From positions 1 to 43,909 of the forward strand of contig JAGOKF010000028.1 in NCBI GenBank assembly GCA_017994695.1: a stretch of 43,909 nt of DNA, given 5' to 3'. Positions 1 through 7,828 of the stretch are shown piece by piece. The stretch is from Myxococcota bacterium. GTDB taxonomy: Bacteria > Myxococcota_A > UBA9042 > DTJE01. A program made the position numbers and the translations under genes. How positions within the stretch are numbered: the stretch's first letter is position 1; each line of letters begins with the position of its first letter. Under the pieces are notes generated by a model, which did no database searches, had not been told where the DNA came from, and was given only the letters and a program-made list of their open reading frames with translations.

Positions 1-783
1 CTCGGGGGTTCCGTACCTCGCAGCCATGCGGTGGTAGAGGGCCCGGGCCTCGGGGGACCCCGATCGTTCGGCCAGGTCCCGCAGTTCCGCCAGACGCGCT
101 GCCTGGGCGGCCGGGAGGGTGGCGTAGTTCTGGGCGCCCCGCTGGAGGTCCTCGACGACCTGCAGCGCCCGTTCCATCGCCTGGGCCCGCTCCTGGGGCG
201 GCACCGCCGGGGGTTCCTCGGCCGGCGCCGTTGGCGCTTCCGCCGCCGGGGATGCCCCGGCATCGGGGGATGGGGCCCGGGGCGGAGGCTGATCCCCGGC
301 CGTGGCGGTGACGCGACGGGCCTCCTGGGCCAGGCGTTCGTCCACGGCGGCACGGCAGGTCGCGAAGCCTCCCGCCGGGGGAACCAGCGTGCCGTCCTGG
401 GCGATGGGCAGGCAGGCCTCCGGGGGGATTCGGAGGGCGTTGCAGCGGTCGAAGACGTAGGCCCGGCACTCGGTGTTGGGCACCGGTGCCGGTGGGATCA
501 CGGCGTTCTGGCGGGCCTGGGGGAGGGGGGGCAACGAGGGATTCGTCACCAGGGAGGGGGCCGCCCCCGGAGGGCCGTCGGCCGGGGCCGCGGCCGGGGG
601 CACCGGATCCAGGTCCAGGGCTGGGAGGTTCCGGTCGCGCCGCACCCAGTCGATCCAGAGGGGCAGGGAGACGGCCATCAGCAGGAAGACCACCGCCAGG
701 GCGACGGTGGCCCGATACCGGGGACCCCGGGGAGGCGCGGGCCTCCTTCCGGGCCTCTGGGAAGGCGGTGCGCTGGCGGGCAC
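1..783 (-). CDS. Hypothetical single-pass membrane protein, C-terminus cut by window edge
   Basis: Reading the minus strand from a GTG at 783 gives an uninterrupted 261-codon frame to the window edge. An AGGAGG-type ribosome binding site lies 3-4 bases before the GTG. Residues 1-25 are basic and Pro-rich. Residues about 26-44 form one hydrophobic segment (TVALAVVFLLMAVSLPLWI), so the protein is probably anchored with most of it outside the cytoplasm. A Pro/Ala-rich linker follows, then a stretch with four cysteines (motif TECRAYVFDRCN near residues 113-124, then EACLP and ATCRAA), another Pro/Ala linker, and a helical C-terminal part (ERAQAMERALQVVEDLQ, LAELRDLAERSG, EARALYHRMAARYG). Third-position GC is high throughout, unlike the opposite frames. 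I do not recognise a family. The paired cysteines suggest disulfides in an exported domain. It is divergent from the glycosyltransferase gene, 39 bases away. Confidence 0.75.
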   Translation of the reverse strand, partial: MPASAPPSQRPGRRPAPPRGPRYRATVALAVVFLLMAVSLPLWIDWVRRDRNLPALDLDPVPPAAAPADGPPGAAPSLVTNPSLPPLPQARQNAVIPPAPVPNTECRAYVFDRCNALRIPPEACLPIAQDGTLVPPAGGFATCRAAVDERLAQEARRVTATAGDQPPPRAPSPDAGASPAAEAPTAPAEEPPAVPPQERAQAMERALQVVEDLQRGAQNYATLPAAQAARLAELRDLAERSGSPEARALYHRMAARYGTPE

Positions 784-805
784 GGTTCCTCCTGTCCAGG
801 CGCCC

Positions 806-816
806 TATGATACCAT
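806..816. promoter_or_regulatory. Overlapping divergent -10 elements (TATGAT / TGGTATCAT)
   Basis: Only 39 bases separate the divergent starts at 783 and 823. On the plus strand TATGAT (806-811) would place a transcript start only a few bases before the glycosyltransferase ATG. On the minus strand the same bases read TGGTATCAT (815-807), a TGn-extended -10 whose transcript would start near 800, ahead of the GTG at 783. Neither has a good -35. The two elements physically overlap, so RNA polymerase should occupy only one at a time. Confidence 0.45.
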
Positions 817-822
817 GCCTCC

Positions 823-1815
823 ATGAGCGCGCTGGACCTGTCGCTGGTCGTTCCGGTCTTCAACGAGGAGCAGAGTCTCCGGCCCCTGCACCGGGAGATC
901 CGGGACACCCTGGACCCGACCGGATGGACCTACGAGGTGATCTTCTGCGACGACGGCAGCCGGGACGGGAGCCTTCAGGTCCTCGAGGCCCTGGCGTCCG
1001 AGGACCCCCGGGTGAAGGTGCTGGTGATGGCCCGCAACTACGGCCAGACCGCGGCGCTGGACGCCGGGTTCCACCATGCCTCGGGCCGGGTCGTGGTCCC
1101 CCTGGACGCCGATCTCCAGAACGACCCGGCGGACATCCCGAACCTGGTGCGGCGGCTCCACCAGGAGAAGGTCGACGCGGTCTCGGGATGGCGGCGCAGC
1201 CGGAGGGATCCCTTCTGGACCAAGACGCTGCCGAGCCGCATCGCCAACCGGCTGGTCTCCTGGGTCACGCGGGTGCCGCTGCACGACTACGGCTGCACGA
1301 TGAAGGCCTACCGGGCGGAATATCTCCGGGAGGTCCGCCTCTACGGGGAGATGCACCGCCTGATCCCGGCCTACATCGTCTGGGCCGGGGGCCGGGTCGT
1401 GGAGCAGGAGGTGCACCACCGTCCCCGGCAGTTCGGCCAGAGCAAGTACAACCTGTCGAAGACCCTGCGCCTGCTGCTGGACCTGCTGACGGTCCGCTTC
1501 CTGCTGGGCTACACCTCGAAGCCGCTGTACTTCATCGGGAAGTACGGCGTCTGGACCTTGGTGCTCGGGACGCTGTGCTTCGGGTGGGTGCTGGTGAAGA
1601 AGGCCGTCTGGGGCGAGCCCCTCTACACCGACCCTTTCTTCCCGGTCTCGATCTTCCTGCTCCTGGCCGGGGTCCAGATCCTGCTGTCGGGCCTGCTGGC
1701 CGAGATGAACATGCGGACCTACTTCGAGAGCCAGGGAAAGACCCCGTGGCGGCTGCGCGGGATGCGGAACCTCCCGGCCCCGCCGGACCCGCCGGACCGG
1801 GTCCGGGAGTCCTGA
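823..1815 (+). CDS. Family 2 glycosyltransferase (DPM1/GtrB/ArnC-like), membrane-anchored
   Basis: This is a 330-residue GT-A fold enzyme that transfers a sugar from a nucleotide-sugar, usually to a polyprenyl-phosphate carrier at the inner membrane. The N-terminus (SLVVPVFNEEQSL), CDDGSRDGS near residue 45 and the metal-binding PLDADLQNDP near residue 92 are the classic GT2 signatures. MARNYGQTAALDAGF and HRPRQFGQSKYNL are typical of the polyprenyl-phosphate subgroup. Two C-terminal membrane helices (about 240-262 and 272-295) also match GtrB/ArnC-type proteins. The length is normal for the family. The ATG at 823 fits the MSALDLSLVVPV N-terminus. The asparagine synthetase gene follows after 18 bases, so the two are probably co-transcribed. 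The sugar and acceptor cannot be read from the sequence. Confidence 0.93.
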   Translation: MSALDLSLVVPVFNEEQSLRPLHREIRDTLDPTGWTYEVIFCDDGSRDGSLQVLEALASEDPRVKVLVMARNYGQTAALDAGFHHASGRVVVPLDADLQNDPADIPNLVRRLHQEKVDAVSGWRRSRRDPFWTKTLPSRIANRLVSWVTRVPLHDYGCTMKAYRAEYLREVRLYGEMHRLIPAYIVWAGGRVVEQEVHHRPRQFGQSKYNLSKTLRLLLDLLTVRFLLGYTSKPLYFIGKYGVWTLVLGTLCFGWVLVKKAVWGEPLYTDPFFPVSIFLLLAGVQILLSGLLAEMNMRTYFESQGKTPWRLRGMRNLPAPPDPPDRVRES

Positions 1816-1833
1816 GGGACCGGGAGGCCTCCC

Positions 1834-3741
1834 ATGTGCGGCATCGCCGGTTTCGTGAACCCGGAAGGCCCCTCCCCCGCCGATCCGCGGATCCTGGCCC
1901 GGATGGTCCGTTCCCTGGCCCACCGGGGCCCCGACGACGAGGGGTCCTGGACCGGGGACGGGGCCTTCCTGGGACACCGGCGCCTGTCGGTGATCGACCT
2001 CGAGGGCGGGCACCAGCCGATGACCGGCGAGGACGGCCGGGTCGTGGCGGTCTTCAACGGGGAGATCTACAACCACCGGGCGATCCGGGAGGATCTGCAG
2101 CGCCGGGGGCACGTCTTCCGGACCCGGTCGGACACCGAGGTGCTGGTCCACGGCTGGGAGGAGGAGGGACACGCCTTCTGGCAACGGATCCAGGGGATGT
2201 TCGCCCTGGCGATCTGGGACGCCCGGACCCGGACGCTGGTGCTGGTCCGGGACCGGATGGGCAAGAAGCCCCTCTACTACGGACTGCCAGGTCGGGAGGT
2301 GGTCTTCGCATCGGAGCTGCGGGCGATGATGGTCCACCCCGCCGTGCCCCGGGAGGTGGACCCCGAGGCCCTCTGGCGCCTGCTGGTGATGGAGTCGGTG
2401 CCGGCCCCCCGGGCGATTCTCCGGGGGGTCCGGAAGGTGCCGCCCGGGGGCGTGGTGGAATGGCGGGACGGCCAGGTCCGGGAGTGGCTGTGGTACCGCC
2501 TGCAGCCGGGGGCCCTCGGGGAGGCTGCCCCCCGGACCGAGGACGAGGCCCTCGCCCGGATCGAGGCGACCCTGGTGCGGGCCGTGGACGACCGCCTCGA
2601 GACGGAGGTGCCCCTCGGGGTGTTCCTGTCGGGGGGGCTGGACTCCACCGCGGTCCTCTGGGCCCTGACGCGCCTGAGGGACCCGGCCACGCTGGACACC
2701 TACACCATCGGGTTCGAGGACCCCTCCTACGACGAGTCGGGCCCTGCCCGGGAGGTCGCCCGGTTCCTGGGCACGCGCCACCACGAGGAGGTCCTGGGAC
2801 CTCGGGCCGCGGTGGACCTGGTGCGACGGGTGCCGGACCTGGCCGACGAACCCCTGGCGGACCCCTCCCTGATCCCGACGCACCTGCTGTCCCGCTTCGC
2901 CCGGAGATCGGTGACGGTGGCCTTGAGCGGTGACGGGGGCGACGAACTGTTCTACGGCTATCCCACCTTCCTGGCGGACTCCCTGGCCCGGCGGCTGGTA
3001 CGGTGGGTGCCCCGGCGGGTCTGGGAGCAGTGGCTTCCCCGGTGGGTGGATGGCCTCCCGGTCTCGGACCGGGACATGAGCCGGGACTTCCGGGCCCGGC
3101 GGCTGGTCCGGGGGCTTCCCTTCTCCCCGGCCCGGCGCCACTTCGCCTGGATCGGGGGCTTCCTGCCCCAAGACGCCTTCGGGGTCCTGTCCCCGGAGGT
3201 CCGGCGGGCGCTGCCCGACCCCGACGAGGACCCCTTCCCGGAGGTGGATCGCTGGCAGGAGGTCTGCGGCGGCGGCGAGGACCTGCGGACCATCGCGTGC
3301 CTCTATGCCCGCCTCTACCTGGGCGACGGGGTGCTGACGAAGGTGGACCGGGCCTCGATGGCCGTGGGCCTGGAGGTCCGAAGTCCCCTGCTGGACACCC
3401 GGATGGTGGAACTGGCCTTCTCGCTTCCGTCGGAGTGGAGCCTCCGGGGGGCGACGACGAAGCGCCTGCTGCGGAGGATGCTGGAGGGCCGGGTGCCCCG
3501 GTCGATCCTCCGGCGCCCGAAGAAGGGCTTCGGGATCCCCCTGTCCCGGTGGATCCGGGAGGACCTGCGACCCCTGGTGGAGGAGCACCTGTCGCCGGAT
3601 CGGCTGCGCCGGGAGGGCTTCTTCGATCCCGGTGCGGTGCGGGCCCTGGTCGAGGCCCACCTCTCGGGGAGGCGCAACCACCGGAAGGAGATCTATCCGC
3701 TGCTGGTGTTCCAGTTGTGGCTGTCCCGCCACCTGCTGTGA
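1834..3741 (+). CDS. asnB: Asparagine synthase (glutamine-hydrolysing)
   Basis: This 635-residue protein has the full two-domain AsnB layout. Cys2 (MCGIAGF) is the nucleophile of the N-terminal class-II glutaminase, with RLSVIDLEGGHQPM and NGEIYNH also in place (residues 1 to about 190). The C-terminal ATP-pyrophosphatase domain carries the PP-loop FLSGGLDST near residue 265 and the ALSGDGGDELFYGY motif near 370. It would make asparagine, or amidate a related carboxyl group, from ATP, an acid and glutamine. The length matches long bacterial AsnB proteins (about 600-650). A GGGAGG site precedes the ATG. It lies 18 bases after a GT2 gene. Amidotransferases of this kind are common in polysaccharide clusters, so a role in modifying a surface sugar is possible alongside asparagine synthesis. 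Confidence 0.95.
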   Translation: MCGIAGFVNPEGPSPADPRILARMVRSLAHRGPDDEGSWTGDGAFLGHRRLSVIDLEGGHQPMTGEDGRVVAVFNGEIYNHRAIREDLQRRGHVFRTRSDTEVLVHGWEEEGHAFWQRIQGMFALAIWDARTRTLVLVRDRMGKKPLYYGLPGREVVFASELRAMMVHPAVPREVDPEALWRLLVMESVPAPRAILRGVRKVPPGGVVEWRDGQVREWLWYRLQPGALGEAAPRTEDEALARIEATLVRAVDDRLETEVPLGVFLSGGLDSTAVLWALTRLRDPATLDTYTIGFEDPSYDESGPAREVARFLGTRHHEEVLGPRAAVDLVRRVPDLADEPLADPSLIPTHLLSRFARRSVTVALSGDGGDELFYGYPTFLADSLARRLVRWVPRRVWEQWLPRWVDGLPVSDRDMSRDFRARRLVRGLPFSPARRHFAWIGGFLPQDAFGVLSPEVRRALPDPDEDPFPEVDRWQEVCGGGEDLRTIACLYARLYLGDGVLTKVDRASMAVGLEVRSPLLDTRMVELAFSLPSEWSLRGATTKRLLRRMLEGRVPRSILRRPKKGFGIPLSRWIREDLRPLVEEHLSPDRLRREGFFDPGAVRALVEAHLSGRRNHRKEIYPLLVFQLWLSRHLL

Positions 3742-3788
3742 GGGCCTGGATTCGGGGCGGCAGCCGGCGCGGCGATGGGCGGCCGGTG

Positions 3789-4571
3789 CTACCGGGAAGG
3801 CAGCCGCCAGGGGGTCAGGATCTCGCACCCCTCGGGGGTCACCAGCAGCGTGTACTCGAAGTGGGCCGCCGGTTTCCGGTCCCTCGTGACGACGGTCCAC
3901 CCGTCCTTCTGGATCCGGACCTCGGAAGACCCGAGCGTGAACATCGGCTCCACGGCCAGCGTCATTCCCGGCCGGAGCACGGGACCGGTCCCGGGGGTCC
4001 CGTAGTTCGGGATCGGGGGGTCCTCGTGGAGGGACCGGCCGACTCCGTGGCCGCAGAACTCCCGGACCACGCCGAGGCCCTCGGCCAACGCCCACTGCTG
4101 CACGGCGAAGGAGACGTCGCCGAGGCGGGCCCCGGGGCGGGTCTTCGCGACGGCCTCCTCGAGGGATCGCCGGGTGGTCCGGACCAGGCGGTCCACGTCC
4201 GGGGAGGGTTCTCCGGCGACGACCGACAGGGCGGCGTCGGCGATCCACCCCTTCCAGGTGACGCCGCAGTCGATGCTGACCAGGTCCCCGTGTCGGAGGA
4301 CCCGGGGGCCGGGAATCCCGTGGATCACCTCCTCGTTGATGCTGATGCAGGTCGCGGCGGGATACGGGGGCGCATGGGTCACCATGCCGGGCTGGCCCCG
4401 GAAGGTGGCGGTGCAGTTCGCCTCCCGGATCCGGCGGTCGGCCAGGGCCTCCAGTTCCCCGGTGGTGATCCCCGGCCGGACCTCCCCGGCCAGTTCGGTC
4501 AGCAAGTCCGCCAGGATGGACCCGGCGGTGCGCATCAGGGCGATTTCGGGATCGGTCTTCAGGATGATCAT
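3789..4571 (-). CDS. map: Methionine aminopeptidase, type I
   Basis: This 260-residue M24 metalloprotease would remove the initiator Met from nascent proteins in the cytoplasm. The N-terminus (MIILKTDPEIALMRTAG) is typical of bacterial MetAP. The metal ligands are present: the two Asp of SIDCGVTWKGWIADAA, the His of FCGHGVGRSLHEDP, the Glu of AVEPMF and the Glu of HFEYTLLV. The HAPPYPAATCISINEEVIHG substrate-pocket stretch is intact. The length is normal for type I without an N-terminal zinc-finger extension. The frame stays open far upstream, but the family N-terminus fixes the ATG at 4571. It is convergent with asnB (47 bases between stops) and lies 199 bases downstream of the TatT-like gene, with its own putative promoter, so it is probably a separate transcript. 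Confidence 0.95.
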   Translation of the reverse strand: MIILKTDPEIALMRTAGSILADLLTELAGEVRPGITTGELEALADRRIREANCTATFRGQPGMVTHAPPYPAATCISINEEVIHGIPGPRVLRHGDLVSIDCGVTWKGWIADAALSVVAGEPSPDVDRLVRTTRRSLEEAVAKTRPGARLGDVSFAVQQWALAEGLGVVREFCGHGVGRSLHEDPPIPNYGTPGTGPVLRPGMTLAVEPMFTLGSSEVRIQKDGWTVVTRDRKPAAHFEYTLLVTPEGCEILTPWRLPSR

Positions 4572-4598
4572 CGGGCCCCCCCGGTCCTCGGGGGCAAC

Positions 4599-4604
4599 AG
4601 TATC
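4599..4604 (-). promoter_or_regulatory. Putative -10 (GATACT) for map
   Basis: On the minus strand a GATACT hexamer lies 28 bases before the map start. A weak GTTGCC hexamer 16 bases further upstream could act as the -35. The AT-rich stretch stands out in an otherwise GC-rich gap. Supported by sequence match only. Confidence 0.4.
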
Positions 4605-4770
4605 TCCAAGACCGGGGGACGGCAACGCCGACCAGGGCCGGGGCCTGCAGGTTGCGGGACGGGACGCGTGGGCAACGGGGCCCGGGGGGCCGGATCGGAG
4701 GCCCCGGGGAGGTCGCCGGTGGGGGACCGGCCGTCCCGGGCCGCCCGTGCGGGAACACCGGGTCGCCGGG

Positions 4771-5592
4771 TCAGGGGCGGGGCATTCCGTCGGGAGAGGC
4801 CAGGATCCGGCGGGCCTCCTCCCGGGCCGCCCGCTGCTCGGGGACGGCGTCCGGGAAGGCGTCGTCCGGGGCCTCCAGGGCGGCCTCCAGGTCCTGCCGG
4901 AAGCGATCGCGGTCCTTCCGGGGCAGCCAGACGTTCCGGGCCCGGCAGAGGCGGTTCTCGGCCCACCGGGGGAACAGGCGTACCGCCGCCTCGGCGTGGA
5001 TGGCCGCGAGGTCGTCGTCGCCCCCCATGATCCCCGGGGCCTGGTGCAGGAAATCGGCCAGGGTCCGATGGGGCCCGGCCTGGAAATAGGTCTCGTCCAG
5101 GGCGAGGCACCGCCGGAGCAGACGGTGGAAGCGGCGGGCGCCCGAGGCCTGGCGGAACAGGGAGAAGCCGGGAATGGTGTTGCCGTAGCAGAGGGTGGTC
5201 CAGAAGAGGATGCCCACGGCCGGGCGCTCGATGCGGTCCCGGAGGCGATCGACGTCCTCCATGTCCCGGATCGGCAGGCCTCCATCGGCCCCGTGACGGG
5301 CGAGGCCCTGGAGACCGTCGGCCACGCATTGCTTCCAGGCCGTCATCCGCACCGGGGATCCCTCGGGAAGGACCCGGTCTCCCTGGAAGAAGCGGAGGCG
5401 GACCAGGCGCTCGAAGGACAGCCGGTCGGCGGTGCCGGACCGGACGGCGCCTTCCAGGGCCGCCAGGGCCCGTTGCAGGCCGCCGGGGGCGGACCGGGCC
5501 GTCCAGGTGCGGTCCAGGTCCTCGTCGCCCTGGCCCGTCCGGGGGACCAGTGCCAGGGCCACCAGGAGGCAGGACGGAAGGAGGCGCTTCAT
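4771..5592 (-). CDS. TatT-like TPR protein (TRAP transporter T-component family), secreted
   Basis: This 273-residue protein begins with a Sec-type signal peptide (MKRLLPSCLLVALALV, cleavage probably in the following TGQG region). The rest is helical and resembles TatT, the periplasmic TPR protein first described with TRAP transporters in spirochaetes. The matching features are a CYGNTIPGFSLF segment, a first repeat around LALDETYF, then GPHRTLADFL, APGIMGGD (the Gly-Gly-Asp turn) and an A-E-A-A repeat. The family assignment rests on these motifs and the overall size. No TRAP genes (DctP/Q/M) are beside it; the neighbours are map downstream and an ABC-2 exporter upstream. A TACAAT hexamer at 5627-5622 may be its promoter. 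Its partner is unknown. Confidence 0.6.
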   Translation of the reverse strand: MKRLLPSCLLVALALVPRTGQGDEDLDRTWTARSAPGGLQRALAALEGAVRSGTADRLSFERLVRLRFFQGDRVLPEGSPVRMTAWKQCVADGLQGLARHGADGGLPIRDMEDVDRLRDRIERPAVGILFWTTLCYGNTIPGFSLFRQASGARRFHRLLRRCLALDETYFQAGPHRTLADFLHQAPGIMGGDDDLAAIHAEAAVRLFPRWAENRLCRARNVWLPRKDRDRFRQDLEAALEAPDDAFPDAVPEQRAAREEARRILASPDGMPRP

Positions 5593-5621
5593 TCCGGGGT
5601 CCCGGCGGGGGTTCGAGGGGG

Positions 5622-5627
5622 ATTGTA
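5622..5627 (-). promoter_or_regulatory. Putative -10 (TACAAT) for the TatT-like gene
   Basis: CGCTACAAT on the minus strand lies just after the permease stop and 30 bases before the ATG at 5592. The same GCTACAAT string occurs before the lipoprotein gene at 28911 and before the tRNA at 40818. The -35 (TGGCTC, 17 bases upstream) is poor. Confidence 0.4.
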
Positions 5628-5654
5628 GCGACCCGGCGAGGCGGGAGCCACGGA

Positions 5655-6677
5655 TCAGAACCACCGGAAGACCTTCAGGGCCAGCACCGACACGACCCAC
5701 CCGCCGAGGGCCAGGGCGGCCAGCGGAACGGCCACCGAGGAGAGGCCGGCCCCCTCGTTGATCACCGCCCGGAGGCCGTCGTTCAGCAGGGTCAGGGGCA
5801 GGATCCCGACCAGGGGCTGCAGGAAGTCGGGGAACCGGCTGGCGCTGAAGAAGACCCCCGACAGCACGAACATCGGCAGCATGATCAGGTTCATCAGGCC
5901 CGCCACGGTCTCGGTGGACCGGGTCCGGGAGGCGGCCAGCAGTCCCAGGCCCCCGAAGGCCATCGCCCCGGTGACGGCCAGCAGTCCCAGGGCCGTCCAG
6001 GACCCCTGGACCCGCAGGCCGAAGACGGCCATCGCGAAGGCCAGGATCACCGCCACCTCGGTCCCCAGGAACAGCAGGCGGGCCAGGAAGAACGACACCA
6101 GGAAGTCGCCCCGTCGCATGGGCGTCGCGGCCAGGCGCTTCAACAGTTTCCTCTTCCGGGCCTCCACCAGGGCGTACCCGATGCCCCACATCGACCCCGA
6201 CAGGATGTTCATGCCGATCAGGCCCGGGACCAGGAAGTCGATGTAGCGGGCCCCCGGGGCCTCGACCGGGTCGTCCCGGACCGGGGGCGAGGGATCGGCG
6301 GAAGCATCCCGCAGGTGCTGGATCACCCGGCAGCGGGTGGCCGGGGCCTCGGGGTCCCGGGGATCGTAGGTGAGCACCAGGTCCGAGGTGCCCGAGACCG
6401 CCATCGTCACCCGGGCTCCGAGGAACTGCCGGCGGGTCTCCGCTTCCGACAGGGCTTCGACGCGGATTCCCGGGTCGGACCGGAGGGCCTCGATGCGGCG
6501 CTGCTGCTCCGGCCCCGGCCACACGGCCACGACGACCCGTTTCGGATCGGGGTTCTGGAAGGCCATGCCCAGGGCCAGGGTCAGCAGCGTCGGAAAGCCG
6601 TAGGTCCAGAACAGGGCCGACGGTTCCCGGAAGAACTCCCGGAGGCGCGCCAGGGTCATCTGCCACAGGGGGTTCAT
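5655..6677 (-). CDS. ABC-2 type transporter permease
   Basis: This 340-residue integral membrane protein is the channel subunit of an ABC exporter. One helix lies near the N-terminus (FWTYGFPTLLTLALGMAF, about residues 24-41), then a large extracytoplasmic domain (about 42-165). Five helices follow in the second half, including LVPGLIGMNILSGSMWGIGYA, LLFLGTEVAVILAFAMAVFG and MLPMFVLSGVFFSASRFPDF. This is the layout of the long ABC-2/YhfB-like drug exporters. The ATG at 6677 overlaps the stop of the ATPase gene (ATGA), so the two are translationally coupled. The substrate is not predictable; the family exports lipids, drugs and polysaccharides. Confidence 0.9.
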   Translation of the reverse strand: MNPLWQMTLARLREFFREPSALFWTYGFPTLLTLALGMAFQNPDPKRVVVAVWPGPEQQRRIEALRSDPGIRVEALSEAETRRQFLGARVTMAVSGTSDLVLTYDPRDPEAPATRCRVIQHLRDASADPSPPVRDDPVEAPGARYIDFLVPGLIGMNILSGSMWGIGYALVEARKRKLLKRLAATPMRRGDFLVSFFLARLLFLGTEVAVILAFAMAVFGLRVQGSWTALGLLAVTGAMAFGGLGLLAASRTRSTETVAGLMNLIMLPMFVLSGVFFSASRFPDFLQPLVGILPLTLLNDGLRAVINEGAGLSSVAVPLAALALGGWVVSVLALKVFRWF

Positions 6678-7597
6678 CCGTCGGCCTCCAGGGATCGTCC
6701 GGTCAGGCGCAGGAACACGTCGTCGAGGGTCGCCCGGTGGATGCCCAGGGAGGTCAGGGCGGCCCCTTGTTGCTGGACGTGCCGGATCAGGAGGGGGATC
6801 ACGTCGTCGCTCCGATCCACCGTCAGGCGGATTCCTCCGGGGGTCGGGAGGGCCTGCCGAACTCCGGGGATCGAGAGGAGTCCCGTCGCGGGGATCGGGG
6901 GATCGGTGCCCAGTTCCACCACCTCGCTGGCTCCCAGGGAGGCGACCAGTTCCGCCGGGGTTCCCTGGGCGATGATGCGGCCGTGGTCGAGGATCGCCAC
7001 CCGCCGGCAGAGGCGCTCGGCCTCCTCCATCGAGTGGGTGGTCAGCACGCAGGTGTGGCCGCGCCCCAGGGCATCCTCGACCACCTGCCAGAGGTCCCGG
7101 CGGGCCGTGGGGTCCAGGCCGGTGGTGGGCTCGTCCAGGAACAGGATGTCCGGGTCCCCGACCAGGGCCGTCGCCAGGGCCAGGCGCTGACGCTGGCCTC
7201 CCGACAGGCGCATCACCCAGGCGTCCCGCTTGTCGGCAAGCCCGACCTGGTCCAGGACCTCGAGGGGGTCCCGGCCCCGCCGGTGGAAGGAACGGAACAG
7301 GCGGATCACCTCCAGGCAGGTCAGCCGGTCGGCCAGTGTCGTTTCCTGCAACGCCACCCCCAGGCGCTCCCGGAGGTCGCCGTTCGCCTCGGCCCAGGTC
7401 CGGCCCAGGATCCGGACGCTCCCGGACGTGGGCACCAGCAGGCCCTCCAGGATCTCCATCGTCGTGGTCTTCCCGGCACCGTTGGGCCCCAGGAGGCCGA
7501 AGCACTCGCCGGGATCCACCCGGAGGTCGATGCCGGCCACCGCGGTGACGTCGCCGTAGCGGTGCACCAGACCGGAAACCTCGATCGCAGGAGTCAC
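6674..7597 (-). CDS. ABC transporter ATP-binding protein (ABC-2 exporter)
   Basis: This 307-residue ATPase powers the permease encoded next to it. It has Walker A GPNGAGKTTT, signature LSGGQRQRLALA, Walker B DILFLDEPTTGLDP and the H-loop TTHSMEEAERLC. The last 80 or so residues form the regulatory extension common in DrrA/CcmA-type exporters, ending RATLDDVFLRLTGRSLEADG. I placed the start at GTG 7597 (VTPAIEVSGLVHRYG), where the family begins. An ATG at 7729 would add 44 Pro/Ala-rich residues, but the third-position GC of that stretch is visibly lower and it has no Shine-Dalgarno site. The stop overlaps the permease ATG by 4 bases. Confidence 0.92.
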   Translation of the reverse strand: MTPAIEVSGLVHRYGDVTAVAGIDLRVDPGECFGLLGPNGAGKTTTMEILEGLLVPTSGSVRILGRTWAEANGDLRERLGVALQETTLADRLTCLEVIRLFRSFHRRGRDPLEVLDQVGLADKRDAWVMRLSGGQRQRLALATALVGDPDILFLDEPTTGLDPTARRDLWQVVEDALGRGHTCVLTTHSMEEAERLCRRVAILDHGRIIAQGTPAELVASLGASEVVELGTDPPIPATGLLSIPGVRQALPTPGGIRLTVDRSDDVIPLLIRHVQQQGAALTSLGIHRATLDDVFLRLTGRSLEADG

Positions 7598-7828
7598 GGA
7601 ACACCCCGGAACGGACCGCCGGACAGGATGGTCATCCCGAACGGCCGGCGCCAGAGGGCCGGCGGGAACGGACGGGGTGGCGCCAACGGGCGGCGCTGCG
7701 AGCGGGCGGCCGGGTTTCCGCGGGGGCATGGCGGTCGTGAGACCCCGGTTCTGGGGCGGGGATCGGGGACGGAAGGGATTCCCCTCAACCGGAGGATACC
7801 GGCCCGGCGGGGCGGGACGATCGGGAGG
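7598..7828 (-). other. Intergenic leader upstream of the ABC ATPase
   Basis: 231 bases lie between two same-strand genes. A TATCCT hexamer on the minus strand (7798-7793) could be the -10 for the exporter operon, leaving a leader of nearly 190 bases. The leader has several G/C inverted pairs such as GGCCGGCGCC/GGGCCGGCGGG, but no recognisable riboswitch. The open frame running in from 7729 is better explained as leader than as coding, as noted under the ATPase. Confidence 0.3.

Noticed and set aside
805-4758. Minus-strand open frame of about 1300 codons opposite the GT2 and asnB genes
   Set aside because: It is antisense to two clear genes, rich in Pro/Arg/Gly, and has no family motif. Long antisense frames are expected at this GC content.
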